Assembly: GCA_938039675.1 (NCBI GenBank)
Contig: CALHUI010000013.1
Span: forward strand, 1 to 64,000
Source: an uncultured Cytophagales bacterium
GTDB taxonomy: Bacteria > Bacteroidota > Bacteroidia > Cytophagales > Thermoflexibacteraceae
DNA length: 64,000 nucleotides
Reading direction: 5' to 3'
Part shown: piece by piece, positions 9,902 through 19,282 of the stretch
Numbering within the stretch: the first letter of the stretch is position 1
Layout of the letters: each line of letters starts with the position of its first letter
Made by a program: the position numbers and the translations under genes
The notes under the pieces: model-generated
Database searches by the model: none
What the model was told of the DNA's origin: nothing
What the model saw: only the letters and a program-made list of their open reading frames with translations

Positions 9902-10921
9902 TTAGGCCAATACTTTTTTGTGTGCTTTCAGCATTTTGATTACTTTTTCCACCATTACTTTTGAGCCGACAATGAACGGACAACGTTGGTTCATTTCGGT
10001 TGGTACTATTTCCAAAATGCGTTGTTCGCCGTCAGTAGCAATGCCGCCCGCTTGTTCTACCAGAAAAGCCAGTGCATTACATTCAAACATCAGACGCAGT
10101 TTGCCTTTAGGTGCTTTTTGGGTGGCAGGATAAAGGAAAATACCTCCTTTGAGCAGGTTGCGGTGCACATCGGCCACCAATGCGCCCACGTAGCGTGCCG
10201 AAAACTTGTTTCGACGGCAATGCTCAATAAAATCCTGAATACCTTGTGGGAAATCGTACAAATTGCCTTCGTTGTAAGAGAATATTTTACCGTCATCCTG
10301 ACTGCGCATGTTTGGATGCGATAAAATAAATTCACCGATAGAAAAGTCATAGGTAAATCCGTTTACTCCGTGCCCTGTGGTATATACCAACATATTGGAA
10401 GAACCGTAAATAATATATCCTGCTGCTACTTGTTCCGTACCTTTTTGCAGCACATCTTCTATCGTCGGTGGAGTTCCGATAGGGCTTTTACGAAGATACA
10501 CCGAAAAAATAGTTCCCAGTGGCATGTTTACGTCAATATTAGACGAACCATCCAATGGGTCTATGGCAACAACATACTTAGCATTGTGGTTGCCCGTATC
10601 AATCATTTCTTCTTCTTCTTCGGAAATGATGGCACAAACCTCACCACCGCGGGTCAGGGCACGAACAAAGCGCACATTGGCAACTACGTCCAGTTTTTGT
10701 TGGTCTTCGCCTGAAGAGTTTTGCTCACCGGCAGGTCCTTCTATACCAATCAGACCGGAGTTCATAATGGTTTTGTTCACAACTTTGGCTGCCAGCCCAA
10801 TGTCGCGCAGTAACTGTGAAAGTTCACCTTTCGCATAGGGAAAATCTGACTGGCGCTGTGCTATAAAACGATCTAGTGTAATCCCGATAGAAGACACATA
10901 CTTTTGCACATCCGCATTCAT
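9902..10921 (-). CDS. fbp: Fructose-1,6-bisphosphatase, class I
   Basis: Hydrolyses fructose-1,6-bisphosphate to fructose-6-phosphate in gluconeogenesis. The 339-residue protein shows the class I metal site: an acidic SEEEEE stretch near residue 100 and [19 protein letters not shown] near 120. The substrate-binding region [20 protein letters not shown] is near 245 and [17 protein letters not shown] near 280. Length matches the family. It is a single-gene unit followed by the terminator at 9812-9850; OsmC lies upstream in the same direction with a 68-bp gap. Most Bacteroidota studied carry class I or class III enzymes; this is clearly class I. Confidence 0.97.
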   Translation of the reverse strand: MNADVQKYVSSIGITLDRFIAQRQSDFPYAKGELSQLLRDIGLAAKVVNKTIMNSGLIGIEGPAGEQNSSGEDQQKLDVVANVRFVRALTRGGEVCAIISEEEEEMIDTGNHNAKYVVAIDPLDGSSNIDVNMPLGTIFSVYLRKSPIGTPPTIEDVLQKGTEQVAAGYIIYGSSNMLVYTTGHGVNGFTYDFSIGEFILSHPNMRSQDDGKIFSYNEGNLYDFPQGIQDFIEHCRRNKFSARYVGALVADVHRNLLKGGIFLYPATQKAPKGKLRLMFECNALAFLVEQAGGIATDGEQRILEIVPTEMNQRCPFIVGSKVMVEKVIKMLKAHKKVLA

Positions 10922-10989
10922 AAAACAATTGTTTAAGGTTGAGCATGCTGTTTAATTCATTTGTAAAAATAAGAAAATTGCTGTAACAA

Positions 10990-11394
10990 TTAAAAATTAT
11001 AGACCACAGTTCTTTTAATATCTGGATGCAGACTGAGCGCAACAGGACAAGTATTGGCAGCATTTATCAGCATGGTGCGGTGTTTTTCACTTAGTTGGCT
11101 GTTAGGAAGTTCAAAAGTGATTTTAATTTCACCGATGCGGCGCGGGTTGTCCTCCATAATTTTTTCTATTTCACAGGTCATTCCGCTGAGGTCTATCTGC
11201 TCGCGGTTGGCCAAAATGCCCATAATAGTCATTTTGCAGCTTGCCAGTGCGGCACAAACAAGGTCGGTCGGCGAGAAGGATTCTCCCTTTCCGTGGTTAT
11301 CCGTTGGTGCATCGGTAATGATTCGAGTACTTGATTTAATGTGGATAGACTCTGTACGCAAGTCTCCCAGATAAGTATTTTTAAAATGTGCCAT
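10990..11394 (-). CDS. OsmC/Ohr family protein
   Basis: Small thiol peroxidase-like protein of the OsmC family (134 residues), probably cytoplasmic, which reduces organic hydroperoxides or handles related stress. The two family cysteines are present at C53 (in ALASCKMTIMGI) and C116 (in ANTCPVALSLHP), and the Glu/Arg-rich middle strand ITFELP is seen. The SPTDLVCAALASC segment contains an additional Cys at 47. A -7-like TATTTTTG occurs on the minus strand at 11413-11420, but I see no -33 partner. Divergent from the outer-membrane protein gene at 11432. Confidence 0.92.
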   Translation of the reverse strand: MAHFKNTYLGDLRTESIHIKSSTRIITDAPTDNHGKGESFSPTDLVCAALASCKMTIMGILANREQIDLSGMTCEIEKIMEDNPRRIGEIKITFELPNSQLSEKHRTMLINAANTCPVALSLHPDIKRTVVYNF

Positions 11395-11431
11395 CTTTGC
11401 ATTAATTTAGCTCAAAAATAGAGGATTTGCT

Positions 11432-12160
11432 TTGAAAAAATATTTTGCCTTAGCCTTATTAACACTGCTTGGGGGTATCTTGTACGCACAAGACATTGCC
11501 TTAGAAGAAGATCCGCCTTACAACCGCCAAACAGGCTACGGACTTAACCTGAATAGTAATGCCGGCTTAATTGGCGGCGGTATGATTAAACACACACGCA
11601 GTATTAATAACAAAATGTATCACTTGTTCTATCTGGATGTGGTTAATGTGCGTCATCCGAAAGAACAGCGTGCGCAGAGCCGTCTCAGTGGCGAATCGTT
11701 TATCCCCGGCAAGCAAAACTATTTGTTGCTGGTACGTCCGCAATACGGGCGCGAACTTATTCTGTTCCGTCGTGCTGCCGAGCAGGGGGTGCAGGTAGCC
11801 GCATCGTTTTCCGCAGGCCCCACCCTTGCCATCATTGCTCCTTATCTAATTGAATATCGCTTTGGTTCGGGTAACATCAGGCTAGAGCAGTATGACCCTG
11901 ACCGCCATCCTTCGTTTGACCAAGTGGTGCGCACTTCGCGCTTTGGGGAAAGTCTTTCACAAAGTACGTTCGGATTTGGGGGGGCGGTGCGCAGTGCGAT
12001 AGCCTTTGAGTTCGGTAATTTCCGAACTAACGTAACGGGTGTAGAGGCAGGCTTGACGGCCGATTTTCTGGCACAACGCGTCATCATGATGCCTTTGGCC
12101 GAAAATAAGCAAAATTACTTTTCTATTTTTGTTAATATTTATTACGGAAGCAGAAATTAA
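11432..12160 (+). CDS. Predicted outer-membrane beta-barrel protein, TTG start
   Basis: The 242-residue protein has a signal peptide (KKYFALALLTLLGGILYAQ) that starts at a TTG codon. No ATG lies close enough to preserve that peptide, so TTG is the likely start. The mature part alternates polar and aromatic residues in strands (GYGLNLNSNAGLIGGGM, NKMYHLFYLDVVNV) and ends in an aromatic barrel-like strand (NYFSIFVNIYYGSRN). It resembles a conserved Bacteroidota barrel protein of unknown role. It is followed by a palindromic terminator. Confidence 0.78.
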   Translation: MKKYFALALLTLLGGILYAQDIALEEDPPYNRQTGYGLNLNSNAGLIGGGMIKHTRSINNKMYHLFYLDVVNVRHPKEQRAQSRLSGESFIPGKQNYLLLVRPQYGRELILFRRAAEQGVQVAASFSAGPTLAIIAPYLIEYRFGSGNIRLEQYDPDRHPSFDQVVRTSRFGESLSQSTFGFGGAVRSAIAFEFGNFRTNVTGVEAGLTADFLAQRVIMMPLAENKQNYFSIFVNIYYGSRN

Positions 12161-12201
12161 TGGTGGCATTTCTGCGCTGTTTGTTTGCTTGATACTGACA
12201 A

Positions 12202-12234
12202 AAACCTGACGGGCTTTTCAAACTTGTCAGGTTT
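12202..12234. terminator. Bidirectional intrinsic terminator
   Basis: A 9-bp perfect stem, AAACCTGAC with GTCAGGTTT, sits between two convergent genes (ends at 12160 and 12331). The stem core and loop (TTCAAACTTG) resemble those at 9812-9850, suggesting a repeated terminator family. Confidence 0.65.
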
Positions 12235-12330
12235 AAATATTTTATTTTCAGGAATTTATGTGCGAATTTTACACCAATCACTTGCACTTCTGCATAATCA
12301 CAAGCCCATATTAGGCAAGATTGCTCGCGG

Positions 12331-13215
12331 CTATACCGTACAGATTTTGATAGCTTTTTCCAACGATACTAACTTATCCTGATTTTTGGGGATAAACTCC
12401 TGACCAACCAAACCTTTGTAGCCCGTTTCCGCTATGGCACGCATAATAGCAGGGTAGTTGAGTTCTTGGGTGTCATCAATTTCATTGCGTCCGGGTACGC
12501 CAGCCGTATGATAGTGTGCAATATATTGGTGATTTTCACGAATGGTGCGGATAACATCTCCCTCCATAATTTGCATGTGGTAGATATCGTAGAGCAGTTT
12601 AAAATTTTCCGAACCGACCATTTTACAAAGTTCCACGCCCCATGCGGTGTGGTCGCACATGTAGTCTTTGTGGTCAATTTTACTGTTGAGCAATTCCATT
12701 ACAAGTGTTACCTTGTATTTTTCTGCCAACGGAATCAGTTTTTTCAATCCTGCCGCACAGTTTTTTAATCCCTGTTCATCGTTCATTCCGTTGCGGTTGC
12801 CCGAAAAGCAAATGAGATTGGTCATGCCTGCTTTTGCTGTTTCGGGAATCAGCAGGTCGGCGTACAGTTTCATCAGTCCTTCATGGTTGCGCGGGTCATT
12901 CCATCCTTTGGTTATGCCAAACCCATCGCGGATGGCAGACACCATGCCGCAGGTCAGCCTGTGTTTTTTGAGCAGCGGCAATTCTTCTATGTTGAGCAAC
13001 TCAACCGATTCGATGCCAAATCGTTTGGCGGCGATGCAAAGTTCGTCTAAACTGAGGTCGCTGTAGCACCAGCGTGAAACCGAGTGGCGGATTTGTCCTG
13101 AAAGAGGGCTTCCCAGTACAGTTTCTGTTTTCTCCATGCGATTGGCAAGCGCATCGGCAGCCAGTGTCACTGCGCCTGCTGCCATCAGTTTGAGAGCGTT
13201 TCTTCTGTGTGTCAT
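12331..13215 (-). CDS. Exported sugar-isomerase-like TIM-barrel protein (hydroxypyruvate-isomerase family)
   Basis: I place the start at 13215 rather than the longer ORF start at 13308, because MTHRRNALKLMAAGAVTLAA is a twin-arginine-type export signal (RRNALK followed by a hydrophobic run). The 294-residue product has an AP-endonuclease-2/xylose-isomerase-like barrel: SVELLNIEELPLL, then VTLVMELLNSK (metal Glu), NFKLLYDIYHMQIMEGD (metal Asp/His), AHYHTAGVPGRNEID and GLVGQEFIPK. Those residues match hydroxypyruvate isomerases (Hyi). An exported version acting on an unknown sugar or ketoacid is inferred. It starts 11 bp after the CpcT-like gene, so the two form an operon. Confidence 0.87.
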   Translation of the reverse strand: MTHRRNALKLMAAGAVTLAADALANRMEKTETVLGSPLSGQIRHSVSRWCYSDLSLDELCIAAKRFGIESVELLNIEELPLLKKHRLTCGMVSAIRDGFGITKGWNDPRNHEGLMKLYADLLIPETAKAGMTNLICFSGNRNGMNDEQGLKNCAAGLKKLIPLAEKYKVTLVMELLNSKIDHKDYMCDHTAWGVELCKMVGSENFKLLYDIYHMQIMEGDVIRTIRENHQYIAHYHTAGVPGRNEIDDTQELNYPAIMRAIAETGYKGLVGQEFIPKNQDKLVSLEKAIKICTV

Positions 13216-13226
13216 ATGGTATTTGC

Positions 13227-14204
13227 TTACTTGTTGGTTTCCAATGTAACGCCTGCCTGCAAACTTCGCATGTTGATACCTAAGCGTTTGGCATCGGTGT
13301 TGCCCCATGTATAGGCGATGGCTTCGGGCTTGCCGTCTTCGTAGATGGCCAATTTAAGAACGTTCAGGTCTTTGCCGTACACCACCTCCGACAGTTCCAG
13401 CCAGTATTTCGTCGGTTCGCCTTTTTCAGTAACAAAGCGCACCTTTTCGCCTTGGTTGTGTAGGCGCAGATTGCGCATGGTGAAGTATTCATTTTGTTGG
13501 AGGGGATTCTGTACTACCATCCATGCAGAGTAGTAAATAGCGCGTTTTAGCTTATGCGGAATTTTTCCTTTGTGCCCGAATACATAGTTGCCATCCTCAT
13601 CTTCCGCCTCATCGCGAATCCAGATTTCATTGCGGGTGAGTTTCAGGCTGTCGGTGATGTAGATGCGTTTGCCGGTGCGTTTAGACACTACATTGCAGGC
13701 CTTAGGCTTCATGTAACCAATAAAGTGGTCGCCGTTGCGTTTCCAAAATACACCGCAGCCCGGCGTGGTGATGAGTTGTTCGGGGCTCAGATTGCGGAGT
13801 TTTTCGGGTTGCAGGTGCGCATCATAATAAAGGCTGTCCACAGGAAAACTGTAAATGTCTAAGCGAATAGCTTTTTCGGCTGCATCAATGCCAAAGCTGT
13901 ACAGGCGTTGCCGATATATTTTCTTAGGGTTGCTGTCCATGTATTGTTTTACATAGAATACATGCTTACCAAACGCGGGCACTTGCACCGGTGCAAAAAT
14001 AGAGTGAATGTGTTCATGCATCAGGTCAGGCTTTACCGAGTCGCGTTTTTCCATCCATACTTGTTGGAAGTTGTCAAACTCGCCTGTAAACCAAACCATC
14101 ATTGTGTCTAACTCTTGTTGAAGAGAAGGCTTCATTTTTTGTGCAACTGCCTGTAAAACAGTCATTGAGCCAAGCAAGGCAACCATCAGTTTTTTCAGTT
14201 TCAT
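13227..14204 (-). CDS. CpcT/CpeT-like (chromophore lyase family) secreted protein
   Basis: In cyanobacteria CpcT/CpeT attaches phycobilins to phycobiliproteins; Bacteroidota lack these, so the job here is unknown. From ATG at 14204 the product starts with a signal peptide (KLKKLMVALLGSMTVLQAVAQ), then shows family features: LQQELDTMMVWFTGEFDNFQ, KHVFYVKQYMD, YRQRLYSFG, CGVFWKRNGDHFIGYM and ISDS-like middle strands (TDSLKLTRNEIWIRDEAEDE), giving about 325 residues against about 200 in cyanobacteria. The C-terminal part (YYSAWMVVQNP onward) is an extension. It heads an operon with the exported TIM-barrel gene and is divergent from the SusC gene. Confidence 0.85.
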   Translation of the reverse strand: MKLKKLMVALLGSMTVLQAVAQKMKPSLQQELDTMMVWFTGEFDNFQQVWMEKRDSVKPDLMHEHIHSIFAPVQVPAFGKHVFYVKQYMDSNPKKIYRQRLYSFGIDAAEKAIRLDIYSFPVDSLYYDAHLQPEKLRNLSPEQLITTPGCGVFWKRNGDHFIGYMKPKACNVVSKRTGKRIYITDSLKLTRNEIWIRDEAEDEDGNYVFGHKGKIPHKLKRAIYYSAWMVVQNPLQQNEYFTMRNLRLHNQGEKVRFVTEKGEPTKYWLELSEVVYGKDLNVLKLAIYEDGKPEAIAYTWGNTDAKRLGINMRSLQAGVTLETNK

Positions 14205-14320
14205 AAGTGGAGGAAATGGATTTGAAACAAATTTATGAAAATTTAGTGCCTTCATAGTGAAAATTGTTAATGAGGTTAATTAATTTAGAGCATAGTACAT
14301 TAAAGTTGCACTTAAACTTT

Positions 14321-17300
14321 ATGAACATGGAAAAACTTAAACACTATTTGATTGTGGCGCTATTGCTATCATTGCCGCAATGGCTGTGGGCGCAATCAGG
14401 AACAATCACCGGTAAAATCACCAATGCGGCAGACAATGAACCGCTGGTGGGCGCAACTGTGCAGGTAAGAGGAACTACCATCGGCACAGCAACTGATATT
14501 GCGGGGCAATATCGCTTGGCAGGAGTGCCTGCGGGCAAATCTGTAACACTTGTGATTCGCAGTATCGGTTTTAAAGAAAAAGAAGTTGCTGTTAGTGTAG
14601 CAGCCAACGAAACCAAGACCTTTGACTTTAGCTTGGAAAGTACCGACTTGTATTTGGAAGACATCGTCGTAACAGGTTTGGCGATACAAACCAAACAAAA
14701 AGAACTGGGTACTTCGCGCGCCAATGTGGGCAGCAAAACGCTGGAAGAGTTGCCTATTCCTACGGTAGAAGATGCACTGATAGGCCGCTTGGCAGGTGTG
14801 GAAACCTATTCTACCGACGGAACGCCCGGAGGTGGTTTCCGCTTTCGTATTCGTGGGGGAAACTCCATTATCGGGGCATCGGAGCCGCTGGTAATTGTGG
14901 ATGGCATCTTCTTGGACAACTCCAACCGAAACGTTACCACAGGTGCCAATGCGGTGAATGGCACGGGCTCTGCTTCGTTCGGTATGAACAACGGCACTCG
15001 TGCACTAGCTGCCATTAACCCCGAAGATATTGAAAGCATTGAGGTGTTGAAAGGTGCGGCGGCAGCTTCGCTGTACGGTTCGCGGGCTTCATCAGGTGTA
15101 ATCGTTATCAAAACCAAAAGTGGCGGCGGTGGTCAGCCTACGTTTGAATACAGTTTGGATGCAGGCCTTACCGAAGTGCACCGCGGCGTATTGAACTATA
15201 AGAAAGACTGGACACAGGAGCAGGTGCGCACATGGGCGAACTTGGTAAACGAAGCGCAGACCGGTGCTGCAATTGCCCGACGCTATACAGCCGCAGAGAT
15301 AGACCAATTTGTGCAACAAAGCGGATTAGGCAATGACTGGATGACAGCAGCTTTCCGTCAAGGTTCTTTCAATCGACATACCTTTCGCGTATCGGGTGGC
15401 GACAATAAATTGAGCTATTATGCATCTGCAAGTACGCAAAACAACATCGGCCATCAGAAAGGTACCGAATTTAGTGCCAATGGTTTCCGTGTGAGCGTTA
15501 CTTCGCGCCCTACCAACAAGTTTGAGGTTCGTGTAAATGCCGATTACTCTGCTGACAAACGCAAACAACTGCCAGGTGGTGCACCGGGTTTCTTCATTGT
15601 TAATGCTTGGGGGCGAAACTCCAACGCTATGCCTTTTATGAATTTAGAGCAGGTGCGCAATCCCTCGCAAGTAGCACGAACAGATTTAGGTATTGCATCG
15701 CCCGATGCATATACAACCCTACGTCGCGAAAATGACATCCAGCGTGTGATTGGCAGCGTAAATGCTAAGTACAACATCACCCAGAACTTTGTTGTAGATG
15801 CCAACCTAGGGATAGACAACAGCACGATTGACGGAAAAATGATTTATCCTTTCGGCTTGGTGAGCCTCTTCCCGACAGGTCGCTTGGACGTAGATAAAGA
15901 AGTGCTGCGTCAAACAACCTTTACGCTGGGGATAAATCATGCATGGGAAATCAACAAAGACCTTTATATAAAATCGGCTGCGGGTTTGCAATATGACGAA
16001 AACCTACGTACCTACTTGTATGCCCGTTTTCAGAACCGCGTACCGACTGTTGATGAGCGTTTCTTAGGCGGCTATCAAACCTTCAATGTAGGTTCTAACT
16101 TTGAACTGAGAACACCCGTCAATACGTTAGGTATCTATTTCAACGAAACAATTGGATTCAAAGACAAACTTTTTGTCAATTTGGGCGGACGATTTGACCG
16201 CGGCACAGCTTTCCGTGAGCAATTCTTCTTCTATCCTCGTGCTTCCGTAAGCTACAGCATCAAAGACAATATCCGTGCTCGCGCTGCCATAGGTACATCA
16301 GGAACGCAGCCGCCGCCTTTCTTTATTAATCCTACTTTTGGTTTGGATGCAGGGGGCTACAACGGTGCATCTACTATCAATTACTTAACACCGGGTAATC
16401 CTAACTTAAAACCGGAAACACAAATTGAAACCGAAGTGGGTATAGACGGTTCGTTGTTGAAAGGTCGTTTAAATTTTGAGATTACGTTTTACAACAAGCA
16501 ATTCCGCGACTTGCTGCTTAACTCAGGTGTAAATCCGGCCAATAACCGCGGCTTTACCGAAAACCTGATTAACGTTGGTGAGATGTATAACAGAGGATTT
16601 GAGTTTTCGCTCAATGGCGATATTGTGCGCATCAAAGATTTGATATGGAACATAGGCTTCACAGGAACAACCTTAGAAAATAAAGTTACCAGCTTGAATA
16701 TTGCCGCACAGCCCGGACAAATTCCACAAGTAGTAGGCGGGTTGTTAAGCGTTGCTCGTATTAAGGAAGGCTATCCTCTAAGTGGCCTTTGGACACCTTC
16801 CTTCACAGGTCAGGATATTTACTTAGGTTCGCCTTTTGCCCGCTTTGATTTTAATATCAACACACAAGTGGACTACAAAGGGCTGTTTGCCCGCATATTG
16901 TTTGGCGGTAAGAGCGGTCTTAAACGCTTCAACGGTACGGCCCGCGATTTAGCTGCACCCGGTACGCGCATGCACGAAGATTTCTGGGACACTCCGGCGG
17001 CACAACTTACCGCAAGTGCTGCTAATGGAGGCGTGCTAAATGATTTCAGTCGTTGGGTACAAGATGCCAGCTTCACCAAATTGCGCTTCCTAACCATTGG
17101 TTACAACATGCCCAAAGCCATGTTGAGCCAATTGCCCGGAGGTTTTGTCAAGAAGCTCAGCCTTTCTCTGACAGGCGCTAACCTATTGACTTTTAGCAAA
17201 TATAAAGGCGGCTATGATATAGAATCCGAAACTTCGGGTGCGGGTCAGCAGAATGCTTGGGTACGCGGCATTGACTTTTGGGAAGCCGGTATTCCGCGCA

Positions 17301-17332
17301 GTTACACATTGTCTCTTAATGTCGGATTTTAA
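14321..17332 (+). CDS. SusC/RagA family TonB-dependent outer-membrane receptor
   Basis: TonB-dependent importer that takes up a ligand together with a SusD-type lipoprotein. I choose ATG at 14321 (MNMEKLKHYLIVALLL) over an upstream ATG because a signal peptide ending WLWAQ follows. Residues 25-110 form the carboxypeptidase-regulatory-like domain (GKITNAADNEPLVGATVQVR), followed by EDIVVTGLAIQTKQKELG, the plug with SusC signature (GRLAGVETYSTDGTPGGGF, IRGGNSI, PLVIVDGIF) and a long barrel ending FWEAGIPRSYTLSLNVGF with terminal Phe. The SusC-SusD spacing is 23 bp. No sugar hydrolase or regulator is adjacent, so the substrate cannot be predicted. Confidence 0.96.
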   Translation: MNMEKLKHYLIVALLLSLPQWLWAQSGTITGKITNAADNEPLVGATVQVRGTTIGTATDIAGQYRLAGVPAGKSVTLVIRSIGFKEKEVAVSVAANETKTFDFSLESTDLYLEDIVVTGLAIQTKQKELGTSRANVGSKTLEELPIPTVEDALIGRLAGVETYSTDGTPGGGFRFRIRGGNSIIGASEPLVIVDGIFLDNSNRNVTTGANAVNGTGSASFGMNNGTRALAAINPEDIESIEVLKGAAAASLYGSRASSGVIVIKTKSGGGGQPTFEYSLDAGLTEVHRGVLNYKKDWTQEQVRTWANLVNEAQTGAAIARRYTAAEIDQFVQQSGLGNDWMTAAFRQGSFNRHTFRVSGGDNKLSYYASASTQNNIGHQKGTEFSANGFRVSVTSRPTNKFEVRVNADYSADKRKQLPGGAPGFFIVNAWGRNSNAMPFMNLEQVRNPSQVARTDLGIASPDAYTTLRRENDIQRVIGSVNAKYNITQNFVVDANLGIDNSTIDGKMIYPFGLVSLFPTGRLDVDKEVLRQTTFTLGINHAWEINKDLYIKSAAGLQYDENLRTYLYARFQNRVPTVDERFLGGYQTFNVGSNFELRTPVNTLGIYFNETIGFKDKLFVNLGGRFDRGTAFREQFFFYPRASVSYSIKDNIRARAAIGTSGTQPPPFFINPTFGLDAGGYNGASTINYLTPGNPNLKPETQIETEVGIDGSLLKGRLNFEITFYNKQFRDLLLNSGVNPANNRGFTENLINVGEMYNRGFEFSLNGDIVRIKDLIWNIGFTGTTLENKVTSLNIAAQPGQIPQVVGGLLSVARIKEGYPLSGLWTPSFTGQDIYLGSPFARFDFNINTQVDYKGLFARILFGGKSGLKRFNGTARDLAAPGTRMHEDFWDTPAAQLTASAANGGVLNDFSRWVQDASFTKLRFLTIGYNMPKAMLSQLPGGFVKKLSLSLTGANLLTFSKYKGGYDIESETSGAGQQNAWVRGIDFWEAGIPRSYTLSLNVGF

Positions 17333-17355
17333 TCCGTTAAACACATTTGACAACT

Positions 17356-18648
17356 ATGAAAACCATTCATAAAAAAATCATTATACCTGTATTGGGGCTT
17401 GGTATTGCCCTGACAGGTTGCGACAAGCTCAAGGTGATAGACAATCCGGTAGCTATTACCCCCCAAAATGCTACTGCAGCCAACGGTACGGTGGCCTTAG
17501 TTGCCAACGCATTGAAAAACGGTTTTGAAGCACATCAACAGATTTGCTGGTCTGCTTCTTTGATTGGCAGAGAGGAACTGCGGGCTACGGGGGCAGCCGG
17601 CCAGTTTATTTTTGCTAACCGCATTGAGGCAGAAGGAGTAGTAGCAGCCGATAATTCGCAAAATTCTACCAATGCGCGCCGTGCCTACACTGCACATGCG
17701 TTAGTAGCAGAGGCGCTGAATGCTATTCCAAAAAATACGTTCAGCACCAACCCGCAACAAGATGCTAAAGCCAAAGCACTGCTTACTGCCAATGCAAAAG
17801 TGATAGAAGGCTTAATGTATCTGGATTTTGCCAAATTCTATGAGCAAACACCAGAGCCCGGAACAAGCAATTTGCTTTCGCCCGAAGAAGCAAAAACCCG
17901 TGCCATTGCTGCTTTGCAGGCTGCTAAACAGCAATTTCAGGCATACAGCGCCAATACAGCGGCCGACCCTTCGGTAGGTGGCTCACCTGTTACCACAGGA
18001 TTGTTAGTGAATACTAACCGTTCAGGCGAAAAACTTTGCGATTCGCTGATTGGTATGTTACATTTTGATACAGGCACACGCAACCAAGCCGCTGCTTTTC
18101 TGCAAAACGGTTATACAGCTGCCGATGCCGCTACTCAGGCAGGCTTTCGCGTCATCAACGCGCTCACAGGCCCCGGCTTATATCCGCCTGCGGTAAACTA
18201 TATCTCTTTTCGTGTGAATGATTACAGCGACAGCTTTGTTGCCAACCGTATTCCGGGGGATGTTAATCGCAGAGGTGCTCCCGTCAATTGGTTTGACCCT
18301 GCCTTGGCTATTGAAACACGAATTAACTACTTCTTTCCCGTTCCTCCCGGCCCGGGCGCTATCACACCGGTTGTTTTGTACCCACTAATCAGTTGGCAGG
18401 AAGTGGCATTGATGCTTGCCGAATTGGGTCAGGCAGACCGCGCTACTACGGTATTCAACGTAGTGCGTAGCTGGGGAATGCCCGATGCACAAGCACGCAC
18501 CATAGCCGATAACCCGACGGAGTTTCCTCTATCGCGTATAGCGCGTTACGAATACGTGGGTCGTGGCCGTCGCTGGAGTCAAGTCAATGCCGAGCGCCCT
18601 AATACCTATCGCCGCTGGCCGCTCAGCTTTGAGTTCTTATTGCGATAG
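17356..18648 (+). CDS. SusD-like nutrient-binding lipoprotein
   Basis: Surface lipoprotein that partners the SusC receptor. I start at ATG 17356, giving MKTIHKKIIIPVLGLGIALTGCDKL; a TTG three codons upstream is possible. The lipobox is LTGC near residue 24. The protein is rich in helical TPR-like segments (LVANALKNGFEAHQQICWSA, RAYTAHALVAEALNAI, MYLDFAKFYEQTPEPG) and ends ARYEYVGRGRRWSQVNAERP near the C-terminus, with WPLSFEFLLR at the end. At about 430 residues it is shorter than typical 500-600-residue SusD proteins. It is the last gene before a strong terminator. Confidence 0.9.
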   Translation: MKTIHKKIIIPVLGLGIALTGCDKLKVIDNPVAITPQNATAANGTVALVANALKNGFEAHQQICWSASLIGREELRATGAAGQFIFANRIEAEGVVAADNSQNSTNARRAYTAHALVAEALNAIPKNTFSTNPQQDAKAKALLTANAKVIEGLMYLDFAKFYEQTPEPGTSNLLSPEEAKTRAIAALQAAKQQFQAYSANTAADPSVGGSPVTTGLLVNTNRSGEKLCDSLIGMLHFDTGTRNQAAAFLQNGYTAADAATQAGFRVINALTGPGLYPPAVNYISFRVNDYSDSFVANRIPGDVNRRGAPVNWFDPALAIETRINYFFPVPPGPGAITPVVLYPLISWQEVALMLAELGQADRATTVFNVVRSWGMPDAQARTIADNPTEFPLSRIARYEYVGRGRRWSQVNAERPNTYRRWPLSFEFLLR

Positions 18649-18666
18649 TCGGCTGATTTGATTTGC

Positions 18667-18706
18667 AAAAAATCCTGTCAGGTATTGCCGCCCGACAGGA
18701 TTTTTA
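18667..18706. terminator. Strong bidirectional terminator after SusD
   Basis: AAAAAATCCTGTC at 18667-18679 pairs with GACAGGATTTTTA at 18694-18706, a 12-bp stem ending in a T run, with a 14-base loop. It lies between convergent genes ending at 18648 and 18742, so it can terminate both. Confidence 0.9.
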
Positions 18707-18741
18707 TTTTGCGATAGTTACATCAATAAGGCCGCAATTTG

Positions 18742-19281
18742 CTATTGCCAATAGCAGCGGTAATTTTCAATACGTTCTGCCAGACGGTTTTCCATAGCCT
18801 GATTAACGCCGCGCAGGGTTTCCAAAATATATACAGCTTCTTCGTAGTAGGATTTGATTTGTTGCACATTCCATTGTGGGAGAGGCTGGCGTAAATTGTT
18901 GCAACGGTCGGCCATTTTCAGAATGTTGATTTCAGGCTGTTTCAGTGCCAAAATGCGGCTTAGGCTATCGGGCATTTGTTGTTCGTTGGGCAAAGCCGCG
19001 TTTTTGGTCAGGGCAGAAACTCCCATAGCTATCCGACGGCCAAACTGCTCTTCAATGCTTTCCAACGAAACAGAGGTATCTTCTACCACATCGTGCAGCA
19101 ACCCGCAGCAAATCAGCAGGTCATAATCTAAACTGCTGTCTGTGAGTGCGGCACGGAGTGCCTCCATTACTACACCTGTTACATGTTCCAAATAGGGTCT
19201 TTCCAAGCCCTGTATGGTTTGGTTTGCATGGGCTTCACTCGCCAGCGTAAGTGCTTTTAAAATAAGTTCGGACTGCCACAT
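18742..19281 (-). CDS. HD-domain hydrolase (RelA/SpoT-hydrolase-like, small)
   Basis: From ATG at 19281 the 179-residue product starts MWQSELILKALTLASEAHA. The HD metal site is visible: RPYLEHVTGVV (H), GLLHDVVEDT (HD), and LKMADRCNNLRQP (D, with conserved NN). This arrangement is that of small alarmone hydrolase or SpoT hydrolase domains; there is no synthetase domain. It lies 1 bp after the stop of the membrane fusion protein gene and is the last of the TolC-MFP-HD operon. Function is inferred: (p)ppGpp or other nucleotide hydrolysis. The longer ORF start at 19335 overlaps the fusion protein gene and is less likely. Confidence 0.85.
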   Translation of the reverse strand: MWQSELILKALTLASEAHANQTIQGLERPYLEHVTGVVMEALRAALTDSSLDYDLLICCGLLHDVVEDTSVSLESIEEQFGRRIAMGVSALTKNAALPNEQQMPDSLSRILALKQPEINILKMADRCNNLRQPLPQWNVQQIKSYYEEAVYILETLRGVNQAMENRLAERIENYRCYWQ

Positions 19282-19282
19282 G

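Noticed and set aside
13216-13308. N-terminal extension of the TIM-barrel ORF
   Set aside because: The residues overlap the CpcT-like gene end and precede a clear Tat-type start.
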